From positions 1 to 64,000 of the forward strand of contig CAJLCI010000006.1 of the NCBI GenBank assembly GCA_905205065.1: DNA of 64,000 bases. Reading direction: 5' to 3'. The position numbers and the translations under genes were made by a program. Shown here piece after piece: positions 16,017 through 25,022 of the stretch; within the stretch, counting starts at the first letter, position 1, and each line of letters opens with the position of its first letter. Origin of the DNA: an uncultured Eubacteriales bacterium (GTDB lineage Bacteria; Bacillota; Clostridia; Oscillospirales; CAG-272). Below the pieces are notes generated by a model that worked only from the letters and a program-made list of their open reading frames with translations, made no database searches and was not told where the DNA came from.

Positions 16017-18425
16017 ATGAATTTGCCGATTTCCTGGCTCAACGAATTCGTCGATATTAAAGACGTAGATATTAAAGACTATTGTGACCGTATGACCGAT
16101 ACAGGATCGAAGGTTGAGGGATGGAGTGCTCTCGGAGGCGACATTGAAAATGTATGTGTCGGAAAAATTATTTCGGTTGAACAGCATCCCGACGCAGACC
16201 GGCTTGTAATCTGTTCCGTCGATGTCGGTGAGGAAAATCCGAGGCAGATAGTCACTGCGGCTACAAATGTATACGCCGGAGCATATGTTCCGGTTGCAAA
16301 AGCGCCTGCCATGGTTTCCGGAGGCGTTTCTATAAAATCCGGAAAGCTGCGCGGCGTCGTTTCTGACGGAATGTTTTGTTCTGTCGCAGAGCTCGGTCTG
16401 ACACTGCATGATATGCCGTATGCAATCGAAGACGGTATTCTTATACTGAATGACGATCCGACTCTCGGAGAGTATAAGCCCGGCGATGATATAAAAGAAA
16501 TATTAAAGCTTACCGATAATGTTGTGGAATTTGAAATTACGCCTAACAGACCGGACTGCCTCTCTGTCATCGGAATGGCGCGTGAAACCGCCGCCTCATT
16601 TGAAAGAACGGCAAAATATCACACGCCTGTTCTCAGTGCGGAAGACAAAAGCGACAATGTCCGTAATTATCTGTCTGTAACCGTTAAAAACAGTTCTCTC
16701 TGTCCGCGTTATACAGCCAGAGTTTTAAAGAATGTAAAAATCGCTCCGTCTCCGCTCTGGATGCGTACGAGACTTCGCGCGGCAAGAGTACGCCCGATAA
16801 ACAATATTGTCGATATTACAAACTATGTAATGCTCGAATACGGTCAGCCGATGCATGCGTTTGACTATGCGTGCCTTGACGGAAACGCAATCGTTGTCCG
16901 CGAAGCGGTCGAGGGAGAAAAATTCCGTTCTCTTGACGATATAGACCATGTGCTGAGCGCGGGCATGCTCGTAATAGCTGATGAAAAGAAACCTGTCGCC
17001 CTTGCGGGAGTTATGGGCGGCGCCAACAGCGAAATCAAAGACACTACATCGGTTGTAGTATTTGAATCGGCAAACTTTATGGGAAGCTCAGTCCGTATAA
17101 CCTCTCGCGCACTCGGCATGAGAACCGAAAGCTCCGGACGCTTTGAGAAAGGACTTGACAGTGAAATGACGCTAAGCGCCATAGAAAGAGCATGCGAGCT
17201 TGCAGAGCTTCTCGGAGCCGGTGAAGTTGTCGATGGTATAATTGACGTACGCGACGGTGAAAAACCGGAGGCGTCCGTAAAGTTTGAGCCGGAAAGAATC
17301 AATCGTTTCCTCGGAACAGATATCCCGGAGGACAGAATGGTATCCATTCTTGGCAGCCTGCTCTTCAGGGTTGAAGATAAAACCGTATATGTACCGTCAT
17401 GGCGGGACGACGTCAGATGTATGAATGATATCGCCGAAGAAATAATAAGAATTTGGGGATATAATGAAATAAAATCTACAAGCTTCCGTTCCGGAGTCAA
17501 AACGGGTGAATATACGCCGAGAAAAGCGTATTCCTTGCGCCTGAACAATCTTCTCTGTTCGCTCGGATGCTGGGAAACCTGCAGCTTTTCGTTCATAAGT
17601 CCCAAATACTATGATAAAATCCGTATGTCCGATGATGATCCGAGAAGAAATTCTGTCGTAATCCGCAACCCCCTCGGAGAGGACACAAGCGTTATGAGGA
17701 CGGTCCTTCTGCCGTCTGTCCTTGAATCGCTCGCGCGAAATAACAACAGCCATGCGGAAGATACGGCGCTCTATGAAACCGCATCCGTATATCTGCCCGG
17801 AGAAGACAAAACGCTTCAGCCATCCGAGTCTCTCCAGACAGCGATCGCTTTTTACGGCGGTGATTTCTATACGATGAAAGGAATTATAGAAACAATTCTT
17901 GAGGACGGAGGAATTATGAATTACCGAACCGCCTCAAAATCAGACGATCCGACATATCATCCCGGACGATGCGCAGAGATAATTCTTTCAGATAAAAGCT
18001 CGGTCGCAGTATTCGGCGAACTTCATCCTCTTACCGCTCAGAATTACGGATTTGACATTCCTGTTTACGCAGCGGTAATCGATACGGAAAAGCTCGCTTC
18101 GATTGTTTGCTTCGACCGCACGTATAAGCAGATACCGCGCTATCCGGCAATTTCACGTGATTTTGCATTTCTGTGCAACGCAGATACGGAAGCCGGCTCT
18201 ATTGAAGAGGTTATCAGCCACGCAGGGGGAAAACTTGTAGAGAAAATCGACTTATTCGACGTATTCCGCGGAGAAAAGCTCGGTACGGGCAAGAAGAGTC
18301 TCGCCTTTAATGTTTCACTTCGCTCCGCTGATCATACTTTGACGGATGATGAAGCCGATAAAACCGCAGAAAAAATTCTGCATGCAGTGGAAAAAGAGCT
18401 TGGCTTCAAGCTAAGAGAAATATAA
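16017..18425 (+). CDS. pheT: Phenylalanine--tRNA ligase beta subunit
   Basis: 802 residues, full-length bacterial PheT, with AAGGAGG eight bases before ATG 16017. Domains in order: N-terminal B1 and the tRNA-binding OB fold (about 40-150, VGKIISVEQHPDADRL, LRGVVSDGMFCS); the B3/B4 editing module (about 210-400), which hydrolyses Tyr-tRNA-Phe; B5 (about 405-475); the catalytic-like core (about 480-680); and a C-terminal ferredoxin-fold anticodon-binding domain (710-802, PAISRDFAF and ending LGFKLREI). All segments are intact. It completes the pheST operon; the next terminator is at 18582-18615. Confidence 0.97.
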   Translation: MNLPISWLNEFVDIKDVDIKDYCDRMTDTGSKVEGWSALGGDIENVCVGKIISVEQHPDADRLVICSVDVGEENPRQIVTAATNVYAGAYVPVAKAPAMVSGGVSIKSGKLRGVVSDGMFCSVAELGLTLHDMPYAIEDGILILNDDPTLGEYKPGDDIKEILKLTDNVVEFEITPNRPDCLSVIGMARETAASFERTAKYHTPVLSAEDKSDNVRNYLSVTVKNSSLCPRYTARVLKNVKIAPSPLWMRTRLRAARVRPINNIVDITNYVMLEYGQPMHAFDYACLDGNAIVVREAVEGEKFRSLDDIDHVLSAGMLVIADEKKPVALAGVMGGANSEIKDTTSVVVFESANFMGSSVRITSRALGMRTESSGRFEKGLDSEMTLSAIERACELAELLGAGEVVDGIIDVRDGEKPEASVKFEPERINRFLGTDIPEDRMVSILGSLLFRVEDKTVYVPSWRDDVRCMNDIAEEIIRIWGYNEIKSTSFRSGVKTGEYTPRKAYSLRLNNLLCSLGCWETCSFSFISPKYYDKIRMSDDDPRRNSVVIRNPLGEDTSVMRTVLLPSVLESLARNNNSHAEDTALYETASVYLPGEDKTLQPSESLQTAIAFYGGDFYTMKGIIETILEDGGIMNYRTASKSDDPTYHPGRCAEIILSDKSSVAVFGELHPLTAQNYGFDIPVYAAVIDTEKLASIVCFDRTYKQIPRYPAISRDFAFLCNADTEAGSIEEVISHAGGKLVEKIDLFDVFRGEKLGTGKKSLAFNVSLRSADHTLTDDEADKTAEKILHAVEKELGFKLREI

Positions 18426-18581
18426 GAAATATAATTGTTTACAAATTGATTTACCGCAAATTGACAAAGCCGGTTTTGCCTGAATTGCTCAGATAAACAA
18501 AAAGCCTGCCATCCTTTCGCTGAGTAGTATTAGGCAGTATCTTAAGAAGTACTCAGAAATCGGCATTGCGGGGTAAAAATG

Positions 18582-18615
18582 AGAGTACGAATCAAAAGAT
18601 TCGTACTCTTTTTCT
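18582..18615 (+). terminator. Rho-independent terminator downstream of pheT
   Basis: A perfect 12-bp stem AGAGTACGAATC/GATTCGTACTCT with an AAAA loop is followed by TTTTTCT. Confidence 0.85.
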
Positions 18616-18618
18616 GTA

Positions 18619-18708
18619 TATGCCGTTAAAGCTGCAATCGGCACATGCACACGGCAAGGCAATTATGAAATTCCCAATCTGAAAATAAAACCCGAAAAAA
18701 CAGAGTAA
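18619..18708 (+). pseudogene. Possible 3' remnant of an unidentified gene
   Basis: A 29-codon open stretch (starting YAVKAAIGTCTRQGNYEIPN, ending KPEKTE) reaches a stop at 18706-18708 and is followed 10 bp later by a terminator hairpin. It has no start codon or RBS and begins right after the pheT terminator, so it looks like the tail end of a gene left by deletion. I do not recognise the family. The rest of 18426-18870 holds nothing else I can support. Confidence 0.25.
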
Positions 18709-18718
18709 AATAGAACGA

Positions 18719-18756
18719 ACCGGAGAGAGCAAAGCTGCTTTCTCCGGTCTTTTTGT
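18719..18756 (+). terminator. Rho-independent terminator at accessory-region boundary
   Basis: ACCGGAGA (18719-18726) pairs with TCTCCGGT (18741-18748), with further inner GAGC/GCT pairing, and is followed by CTTTTTG. It lies downstream of the small remnant and before the hsdR fragment. Confidence 0.65.
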
Positions 18757-18870
18757 ATTAGCTTAGCGAGCAAACTATTTGTATCCCCAATACGGCTACA
18801 AACAGTGAAACTCATTAGGACGCTCACCTAAGACCTATCTTTAATAAAGCTGTTTAGAATAATTATGCTA

Positions 18871-19248
18871 TTAAATAGTGATATTATCAGTCCAAAGTTC
18901 GCATTGAGTCATAACAGTCTGCACTGCGTCCTCCATACCTTCAGGTGGATACTTGTGCTTCTTCAAAAGTTTCTTAATCAGCATACGCATTTTTGCTCTT
19001 GCAGACTCACGCTTCTGCCAGTCTATCGTCTTGTTTTTACGGAGGGTATCTGCCAGTTCTTTGGTAATGGTAATCAGCTCATCATTCTCGTAAAAGTCCT
19101 TGATAGCCTGCGGCTTTGTCAGTGCGTCATAGAAAGCAAGTTCATCTGCCGTAAGTCCTAACTGTTCGCCCTCTTTTTGTGCGGCGGCGATTTGCTTTGC
19201 GAGTTTCAGCATTTCTTCAATGACTTCTTCATTGGTTATCCTGTGAGG
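18871..19248 (-). pseudogene. hsdR: Type I restriction enzyme R subunit, C-terminal fragment
   Basis: Only the last roughly 120 residues of an HsdR protein remain. The segment includes LGLTADELAFYDALTKP, KDFYENDELITITKELADTL, TIDWQKRESARAKMR and YPPEGMEDAVQTVM, a well-conserved HsdR tail. Reading upstream on the minus strand, homology continues through ITNEEVIEEMLKLAKQ and stops near 19239, with an in-frame TGA at 19249-19251. Beyond that point the plus-strand recombinase frame begins. The helicase and nuclease domains are missing, so this cannot be a working restriction subunit. It is the 3' half of the locus whose 5' half (XRE, hsdM) survives at 22719-23602. Confidence 0.85.
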
Positions 19249-20289
19249 TCACGGAAGAGCGAAACGGTGTATTTGAATGCATACTCAAATACCCCATTAC
19301 GGGTCAGCACTATACCAATGGACGAATGGCAGGCTGTACAGGAAGAGTTCCAGCGAAGACGCGACCTGGGGCCTTTCGGCAACAAGTCGCTCCATTTAAC
19401 TGCCTTTTCCACAAAGATAACCTGTGGATGCTGCGGCAAGCATTATCGCAGAAGCGGAAAACGGAACACTGCCGGAGAGGTCTATTACATTTGGATCTGC
19501 CAAACCAAAAGTCAGAAAGGCATCAAAGCCTGTGATTCCAAAAGCATTCCAGAAAAAATGCTTCAGAAAGTTGCTGCCGATGTGCTGGGTACGGCCGAGT
19601 TTGACGAGGACATTTTCTCCAAACTGATCAAAGAAATCATGGTAATCGGTACGGATACTCTTATCTTCCGTTTCTATGACGGCCATGAGCAGACAACCAC
19701 CTGGGTGTCGACGGCTAAAGCCGACTGGTGGACACCGGAACGCAGGCGGTTGTGGGGCGAGCGGCATAAACGGAAAGATACGAACCCCAACAAAAACACC
19801 TACTATGAATTTACAGGTTTCATCAAGTGCGGGCAGTGCGGCGCCAATTATCGATGCCAAGCCAACGTCCGGAAGGACGGTACAAGAACCAGAAGCTGGT
19901 ACTGCACAGGACCGAGATCAGAATGCTCGAACAAAGGTATCCGTGACGAGACCATGAAGGCGCTGGTGACAGAAGCCCTGGATTTGGATGCTTTTGACGA
20001 ATCGGTGATGGATGCACAGATTGAATATGCCACTGTTATAAACAACACTGTTACATTTCACTTCCGCGATGGGCATACAGTTACCAGACCCTATCTCGAT
20101 AAGCGGCATGGTGTAAAATGGACTGCGGAACGCCGAGAACGTCAGGCGCAGAGCATACGAGCCAGCTGGACAGAAGAACGCAGAAAGAGACATGGCGAAA
20201 TCATACGAGAAATAAGGAGGAAAAAGCGTGGCGAAAGTAACGACGATACCGGCAACGATAACCCGGTTCACAGCAGCACCGATCAGTGA
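19240..20289 (+). pseudogene. Large serine recombinase, 5'-truncated remnant
   Basis: The frame is open from the hsdR junction to 20289 and encodes recombinase C-terminal parts only. There is a DEWQAVQEEFQRRR linker, a zinc-ribbon with CGCCGKHYRR and a distal cysteine pair, a second zinc-ribbon-like unit CGQCGANYRC, and a highly basic tail. The N-terminal resolvase domain with the catalytic serine is absent, and the first roughly 20 residues of the frame read through former hsdR DNA. It is therefore probably inactive. It overlaps the start of the next recombinase by 62 bp, the tandem layout usual in clostridial integrative elements, and appears richer in G+C than its neighbours. Confidence 0.75.
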
Positions 20290-21799
20290 AAAGAAAAAGC
20301 GCCGCACAGCCGCCTACGCTCGTGTCTCCACGGACAGTGAGGAACAGCTGACCAGTTATACCGCCCAGGTGGATTATTACACCAATTATATCCGTGGCAG
20401 GGACGATTGGGAATTCGTTGAGGTCTACACCGATGAGGGCATTACCGGCACCAACACAAAGCACCGAGAGGGCTTCAAGCGCATGGTGGCGGATGCTCTT
20501 GCAGGTAAGATCGACCTTATTGTCACCAAGTCGGTCAGCCGGTTTGCCCGCAACACGGTCGACAGTTTGACTACCGTGCGTCAGCTCAAGGAAAAAGGTG
20601 TGGAAATCTACTTCGAGAAGGAGAATATCTGGACGCTTGACAGCAAAGGCGAACTCTTAATCACCATCATGTCCTCACTGGCGCAGGAGGAAAGCCGGAG
20701 CATTTCTGAGAACTGCACCTGGGGACAGAGAAAGCGGTTTGCAGATGGTAAGGTTACCGTTCCTTTCAAACGATTTCTCGGCTACGACCGCGGGCCCGAT
20801 GGAAACTTGGTTTTGAACAAAGATGAGGCAGTCATCATCCGGCGCATCTACAGTATGTTCCTACAGGGCATGACGCCCCACGGCATCGCATCAAGACTAA
20901 CCAGTGACGGTATCAAGTCTCCAGGCGGCAAAGACAAGTGGAATGCCGGAGCAGTTCGGAGCATCTTGACCAACGAAAAGTATAAAGGCGATGCGCTCCT
21001 GCAGAAAAGCTACACGGTCGACTTTCTTACAAAGAAGAAAAAGGTCAACGAAGGCGAAATTCCGCAGTATTATGTGGAGGGAAACCATGAAGCCATCATT
21101 CAGCCGGAGATCTTTGAACTGGTACAGCAGGAATTGGAGCGCCGGAAAAACAGTCGTGGCAGGCACAGCGGTGTCCACCTTTTTTCCAGCAAAATTAAAT
21201 GCGGACAATGCGGCGAATGGTATGGATCTAAGGTCTGGCATTCCAACAGCAAGTACCGCAGGGTGATCTGGCAATGCAACCACAAGTATGACGGTGAGGA
21301 AAAATGCTCCACGCCGCACTTGACAGAAGACGAGATCAAGACCATGTTCGTCTCAGCAGTAAATAAGCTGATCAGCAATAAGGATGCAGTGCTTGCGCCT
21401 TTGAGAGCTTCATTGGATATCGCCTTTGACACTTCTGCACTGGAAGCAGAAACCGAAGAACTCCAGAGCGAGATCATGGTCACCTCAGACCTTATTCAGA
21501 AGTGCATCTGCGAAAACGCTCATGTGGCACTCGACCAGACGGAATACCAAAAGCGCTACGATGGATTGACTGCCCGGTTTGACAGCGCAAAAGCACAGCT
21601 GGAGGAAATTGATTCCGCCATTGCCGATAAGAAATCCAGAAGGGCAACGATTGAAGCCTTCATGGATACGCTGGCACAGGCTGATCTGATGGAGAAATTC
21701 GATCCCGCTCTTTGGTGCGGTCTGGTAGATTTCGTGACTGTCTACAGCAAGGATGATGTGCGGTTCACTTTCCGCAACGGCATGGAGATCAAAGCATAA
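20228..21799 (+). CDS. Large serine recombinase (site-specific integrase/resolvase family)
   Basis: 523 residues, full length. The N-terminal resolvase domain has RTAAYARVSTDSEEQ with nucleophile Ser34, then YTDEGITGTN and the LIVTKSVSRFARN segment. The central Recombinase domain (about 190-300) includes FLGYDRGPDGNLVLN and WNAGAVRSILTNEKYKGDA. The zinc beta-ribbon follows (about 330-370, KCGQCGEWYG with a second Cys pair), then a coiled coil (about 410-480). It would integrate or excise DNA through attP/attB recombination with a covalent serine intermediate. AAGGAGGAAAAAGC precedes the alternative GTG start 20228. No other element genes (relaxase, cargo) surround it, so the element itself seems decayed. 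Confidence 0.93.
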   Translation: MAKVTTIPATITRFTAAPISEKKKRRTAAYARVSTDSEEQLTSYTAQVDYYTNYIRGRDDWEFVEVYTDEGITGTNTKHREGFKRMVADALAGKIDLIVTKSVSRFARNTVDSLTTVRQLKEKGVEIYFEKENIWTLDSKGELLITIMSSLAQEESRSISENCTWGQRKRFADGKVTVPFKRFLGYDRGPDGNLVLNKDEAVIIRRIYSMFLQGMTPHGIASRLTSDGIKSPGGKDKWNAGAVRSILTNEKYKGDALLQKSYTVDFLTKKKKVNEGEIPQYYVEGNHEAIIQPEIFELVQQELERRKNSRGRHSGVHLFSSKIKCGQCGEWYGSKVWHSNSKYRRVIWQCNHKYDGEEKCSTPHLTEDEIKTMFVSAVNKLISNKDAVLAPLRASLDIAFDTSALEAETEELQSEIMVTSDLIQKCICENAHVALDQTEYQKRYDGLTARFDSAKAQLEEIDSAIADKKSRRATIEAFMDTLAQADLMEKFDPALWCGLVDFVTVYSKDDVRFTFRNGMEIKA

Positions 21800-21811
21800 A
21801 ATACCGTAGAA

Positions 21812-21855
21812 TAAATGCCTCACTACTAAATTTTGTGTTGTCAGTAGTGAGGCAT
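21812..21855. terminator. Hairpin between recombinase and the convergent gene
   Basis: ATGCCTCACTACT and AGTAGTGAGGCAT are exact reverse complements around an 18-nt loop. They lie just after the recombinase stop and just before the stop of the minus-strand gene, consistent with a bidirectional terminator. Confidence 0.7.
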
Positions 21856-21858
21856 ATT

Positions 21859-22632
21859 TCATCTCAAAAATTCATCAAGAGGGTGAATAGAGATGCTTTC
21901 TTGAATTTTAACTGGATACTTGGTGCTTTTATAAATTGTTTCTTCAGGCAGAACGAGTCTATATTCTTGCTCGCGTTCGAAGAAAACATCTTTACAAAAC
22001 AGCACTCTGTAGGCATATTTCGCCGCAAATGAATATGTTGTTTTCCCTTTTTCTACCTTGGGAGGAGTATCTTGCATAAGATATTTCATATACTCCATAT
22101 CCATAGCAGTCTGATCACTATTTTCGATTTTCAGCCCCTTGTCTATGTGAAAATAGTGAACGCACTCATGTTCCATTCTATGTCCGATTGACTTTTCCAC
22201 ATCTTCAATAAACTGCTCTGGATTAGATATGACTGCAACGGAATCTGCATTGGGAAAATGCTCTCGTATTGTAGCTTTCGTCTCCGCAGGCAACTTTATT
22301 TTAAGAGAACCTTCTGAAGTGATTTCGCAATTATCATCAAAAACGGCGAACATACAAAAAACGGGGATGTGTTTAGCGGGGTCAATATGGGCTATCGCAT
22401 TTACAGGCATATCAATAACTGTTATTTCGCCTGTTTCATTTTCCTGCATTTCCATTCTTTGGGCAAACGTTTTCACTCCGGCTTCTAAAATATCCCCTTG
22501 ACCTTTGATCTTTAATTTATCTTCAATGCCCCAAAATGTAACAGCGTTTGAACAGTATAGAATCCCTGAAGCGAATTCATCAATATGATCCTTTTCTCCG
22601 AATTTTAGCAAAAATCTCAAACTACTATCCAT
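21859..22632 (-). CDS. Hypothetical accessory protein (DUF2971-like features)
   Basis: 257 residues, no signal peptide or membrane segment. The opening RFLLKFGEKDHIDEFASGIL and the late KDVFFEREQEYRLVLPEE resemble a loose family of accessory proteins related to DUF2971, usually found next to restriction or mobile genes. Similarity is judged by eye and is not decisive. The gene lies in the minus orientation between the truncated hsdM and the recombinases, in the place where hsdM 3', hsdS and hsdR 5' should be. It was either cargo of the incoming element or part of the original island. Function unknown; no catalytic motif is recognised. Confidence 0.6.
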   Translation of the reverse strand: MDSSLRFLLKFGEKDHIDEFASGILYCSNAVTFWGIEDKLKIKGQGDILEAGVKTFAQRMEMQENETGEITVIDMPVNAIAHIDPAKHIPVFCMFAVFDDNCEITSEGSLKIKLPAETKATIREHFPNADSVAVISNPEQFIEDVEKSIGHRMEHECVHYFHIDKGLKIENSDQTAMDMEYMKYLMQDTPPKVEKGKTTYSFAAKYAYRVLFCKDVFFEREQEYRLVLPEETIYKSTKYPVKIQESISIHPLDEFLR

Positions 22633-22654
22633 TGTCTACAACATCCTTTACATA

Positions 22655-22686
22655 TTAAAATAGCCGGGATTTAAAATAGCCGGGAT
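22655..22686 (+). repeat. Perfect 16-bp direct tandem duplication
   Basis: TTAAAATAGCCGGGAT occurs twice head to tail (22655-22670, 22671-22686), in the short gap between the hypothetical gene and the truncated hsdM. It may be a scar of slippage or of the event that truncated hsdM. Confidence 0.8.
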
Positions 22687-22718
22687 TGCCCGACTTCTTT
22701 TACACCCCAGGAGCAATT

Positions 22719-23378
22719 TTACACCGCAAGGGCACACTTTTTAATTTTTCCTGCTTCTTGTATCAAACTCGGTAGGATTATTTCATAAACACGGCAGTTC
22801 TTGAACGGTTTCAGGATAGCAACGATTGTCTTAACAATACTTGCCGGGGTGTAGAACTCGCCACCCTTGACACCTTCGTAAGCGGCAAACTGCTGAATAC
22901 AATACTCGTAAGTTCTTCCAAGAAGATCTTTGCTTTCCTCTGTATCTCCCATATCCATATTGGTAAATAGATCAACAACATCACCTAAAACACGCTTGTC
23001 CAAATCCGGACTGGCATAGTTTTTCGGCAAAACATTCTTAAGAGAGGTGTTTTCCTTTTCAATGGCTCTCATTGCATCGTCAATGACAGTTCCGATTTCA
23101 GGGGTATGTGCCGCTGAGGCAATTTTGCTCCAACGAGCGTCCTCCGGTACAAAGAAGATATTATCTTCAGCGTAAGCGTCTCTGTCGTCCTCAAAGCCGT
23201 CGCCTTCATCGACAAGCTGCTGATAGCGTTTTTCAAACGCACTGGATATGTAACGCAGGAAAATCAGTCCTACTATAACTTTTCTGTATTCTGCTGCGGG
23301 AATATGCCCCCAAAGGACACAGGCTGCATCCCAAATTTGTTTTTCAAAGCCAATATTGGTATTGTTTCCAGTAGCCAT
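22719..23378 (-). pseudogene. hsdM: Type I restriction-modification methyltransferase subunit, N-terminal fragment
   Basis: 219 residues. The N-terminal HsdM domain is intact (IGFEKQIWDAACVLWGHIPA, VGLIFLRYISSAFEKRY), as is the start of the N6-methyltransferase domain (GEFYTPASIVKTIVAILKPF). Homology ends exactly at the SAM-binding motif I. Family members read on into a DPxxGSGG sequence, but here CRVY is followed by an unrelated 21-residue tail and a stop at 22719. The product cannot bind SAM or methylate. The specificity subunit is absent and only the hsdR tail survives 3.5 kb away. The XRE regulator starts 17 bp upstream, completing the operon head. Confidence 0.85.
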
Positions 23379-23395
23379 TCTATATCCTCCAACTC

Positions 23396-23602
23396 TCAGT
23401 CATTTACGAACTCAAGAATATCATCCACACTGCAGTCTAAAGCATTACACAGTCGTTCAATGCTTTCCATCGAGATGTACTTGTCATGCTTCAATCGTGT
23501 GATAATATTTGCGCTAACGCCAGCTTTTTCAGCAAGCTGGGCGTTCGTAATTTTCCGATCAATTAATAAATGAAACAGCTTATCATATTTAACTGCCACC
23601 AA
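23396..23602 (-). CDS. Small XRE-family regulator
   Basis: 68 residues forming a complete Cro/C1-type helix-turn-helix. NAQLAEKAGVSANIITRLKHDK is the HTH core, and CNALDCSVDDILEFV is the usual C-terminal helix. It ends 17 bp before the hsdM start and is probably cotranscribed with it, so it was likely the controller that limits type I restriction-modification expression. With hsdM and hsdR broken, its remaining role is unclear. A good RBS (GGAGGTG) lies just upstream of the start. Confidence 0.85.
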   Translation of the reverse strand: MVAVKYDKLFHLLIDRKITNAQLAEKAGVSANIITRLKHDKYISMESIERLCNALDCSVDDILEFVND

Positions 23603-24017
23603 TTACACCTCCGGCAATAATCTATAAATTATTATATCACAAAAGCGTGAATAATTCAACAAATATTGATAATAATTTACGTTTCTGTATGCTCGCCTTA
23701 ATCGACAGAAATATTTGGGACCTTATTTAAAACCGTTATTCCCGAGAGCTATGATTTTTTTGAAAACAAAATATAGAAAATAGACTGCGTTTTAATCTTC
23801 CAATTTTAGCTATGAACAGGAAATCCGTAAGAAATCGGAACCGATTCGCAATACACCGCATCCATTTAAACAGTCCGCAGTATAAAAGAAAACGGTGCAA
23901 CCCGCCTAAAATCGGGTTACACCATCTTCCTATATTTTTACTGCCTCATTGCCGCAGGGCATTCAGATGGCAGGTTTTTTAGCAGGATAACATCAAAATC
24001 ACTGTCATATATCCCGG
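23603..24017. other. Intergenic gap at the end of the accessory island
   Basis: No gene is seen. GGTGCAACCCG and CGGGTTACACC form an imperfect hairpin at about 23893-23923, which could end transcription of the downstream-facing pth gene. The remainder is AT-rich and featureless to me. Confidence 0.4.
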
Positions 24018-24644
24018 TCAGTTATACTGGTTCATAGCTTGCTCGGTTTTTCCGGATAAAATCAGTTCTATTGCGGGGATCACATTCATCAGGCATTCAA
24101 AAACAAGCTTCTGATCGTCTTTTGAAATATCCATAAGAACCCAGTCTACAATGCTTACACCCTGAGGAGGAGAACCGACTCCTATCTTTATTCTGGTAAA
24201 ATCTTCTGTTCCGAGACAATTTATTATACTTCGTATGCCTTTTTGGCCTCCGTCGCTTCCCTTACGTTTTATACGCATTTTTCCTGCAGGAATTGAAATA
24301 TCGTCATGAATTACAATTATATTCGCCGAAGGTATTTTATAAAATTTTGCCGCCTCGGATACAGCTTCCCCCGAATTATTCATATATGTCTGCGGACGAA
24401 TTAACAGAATTCGCTTATCACCCACTCTCGCGTCGGCGCAGAGTGATTTAAATTTAAGACGGTTAATTTTTACGCCAAGCTTCTGCTCAATGCAGTCCAG
24501 CGCGAGAAAACCCATATTATGATGTGTATTGTGGTATTTATCACCCGGATTTCCGAGGCCAGCCACTATATATGTGATCGGAACAGAAATATCCTCTTTT
24601 TTTTCCGATTCAAGTCTTTTAAAAATATCAAAAATATTGCTCAC
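24018..24644 (-). CDS. pth: Peptidyl-tRNA hydrolase
   Basis: Releases peptides from prematurely dissociated peptidyl-tRNA, recycling tRNA. 208 residues, with the core (about residue 22 onward) of normal length and a 20-residue N-terminal extension. Conserved signatures are ITYIVAGLGNPGDKYHNTHHN containing the catalytic His, LIRPQTYMNNSGEAV, VIHDDISIPAGKMRIK and GGQKGIRSII. The last replaces the more usual GGHNGLRS, a conservative variant. It is monocistronic here, divergent from ppdK, and borders the decayed restriction island on its 3' side. Confidence 0.95.
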   Translation of the reverse strand: MSNIFDIFKRLESEKKEDISVPITYIVAGLGNPGDKYHNTHHNMGFLALDCIEQKLGVKINRLKFKSLCADARVGDKRILLIRPQTYMNNSGEAVSEAAKFYKIPSANIIVIHDDISIPAGKMRIKRKGSDGGQKGIRSIINCLGTEDFTRIKIGVGSPPQGVSIVDWVLMDISKDDQKLVFECLMNVIPAIELILSGKTEQAMNQYN

Positions 24645-25022
24645 TGAAAAACCTCATCTGTATATGTAAATTAAAAGCACAGTAATGTAACGGTAATGTA
24701 ATTGACGGAATATAAAGTCTCAAATATTATTTTATTTCCGTTATATGAATTTTTCAAGATCAATAATCTAAAGTTTATAACGCTGCGGTTTCAGTAACTC
24801 AATAAAACGGCGTTTGTTTATCAAAAAGAATTGTAATACCCGAATTTGTGTGTCAGAACGTATGTCCAAACATGTGTGCGTACATATTTCGCAGGAAATT
24901 TTTTTAAATTATTGTAAATAATTCAAGTTAAGGATAGTATTTTGCAGTTCGATGTGTTAAAATATCTGTTAGACTAATTATCATATGTAATTAACTAATT
25001 TTATATGGAGGCAAAAATTTTA
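24645..25022. other. Divergent intergenic region pth/ppdK
   Basis: A 378-bp AT-rich region that must hold promoters for both genes. I could not identify a clear -35/-10 pair for either. No coding frame or strong hairpin is evident apart from the ppdK RBS GGAGG at 25007-25011. Confidence 0.4.

Noticed and set aside
16865..17605. 246-residue minus-strand ORF
   Set aside because: Antisense to pheT; serine-rich composition and no RBS.
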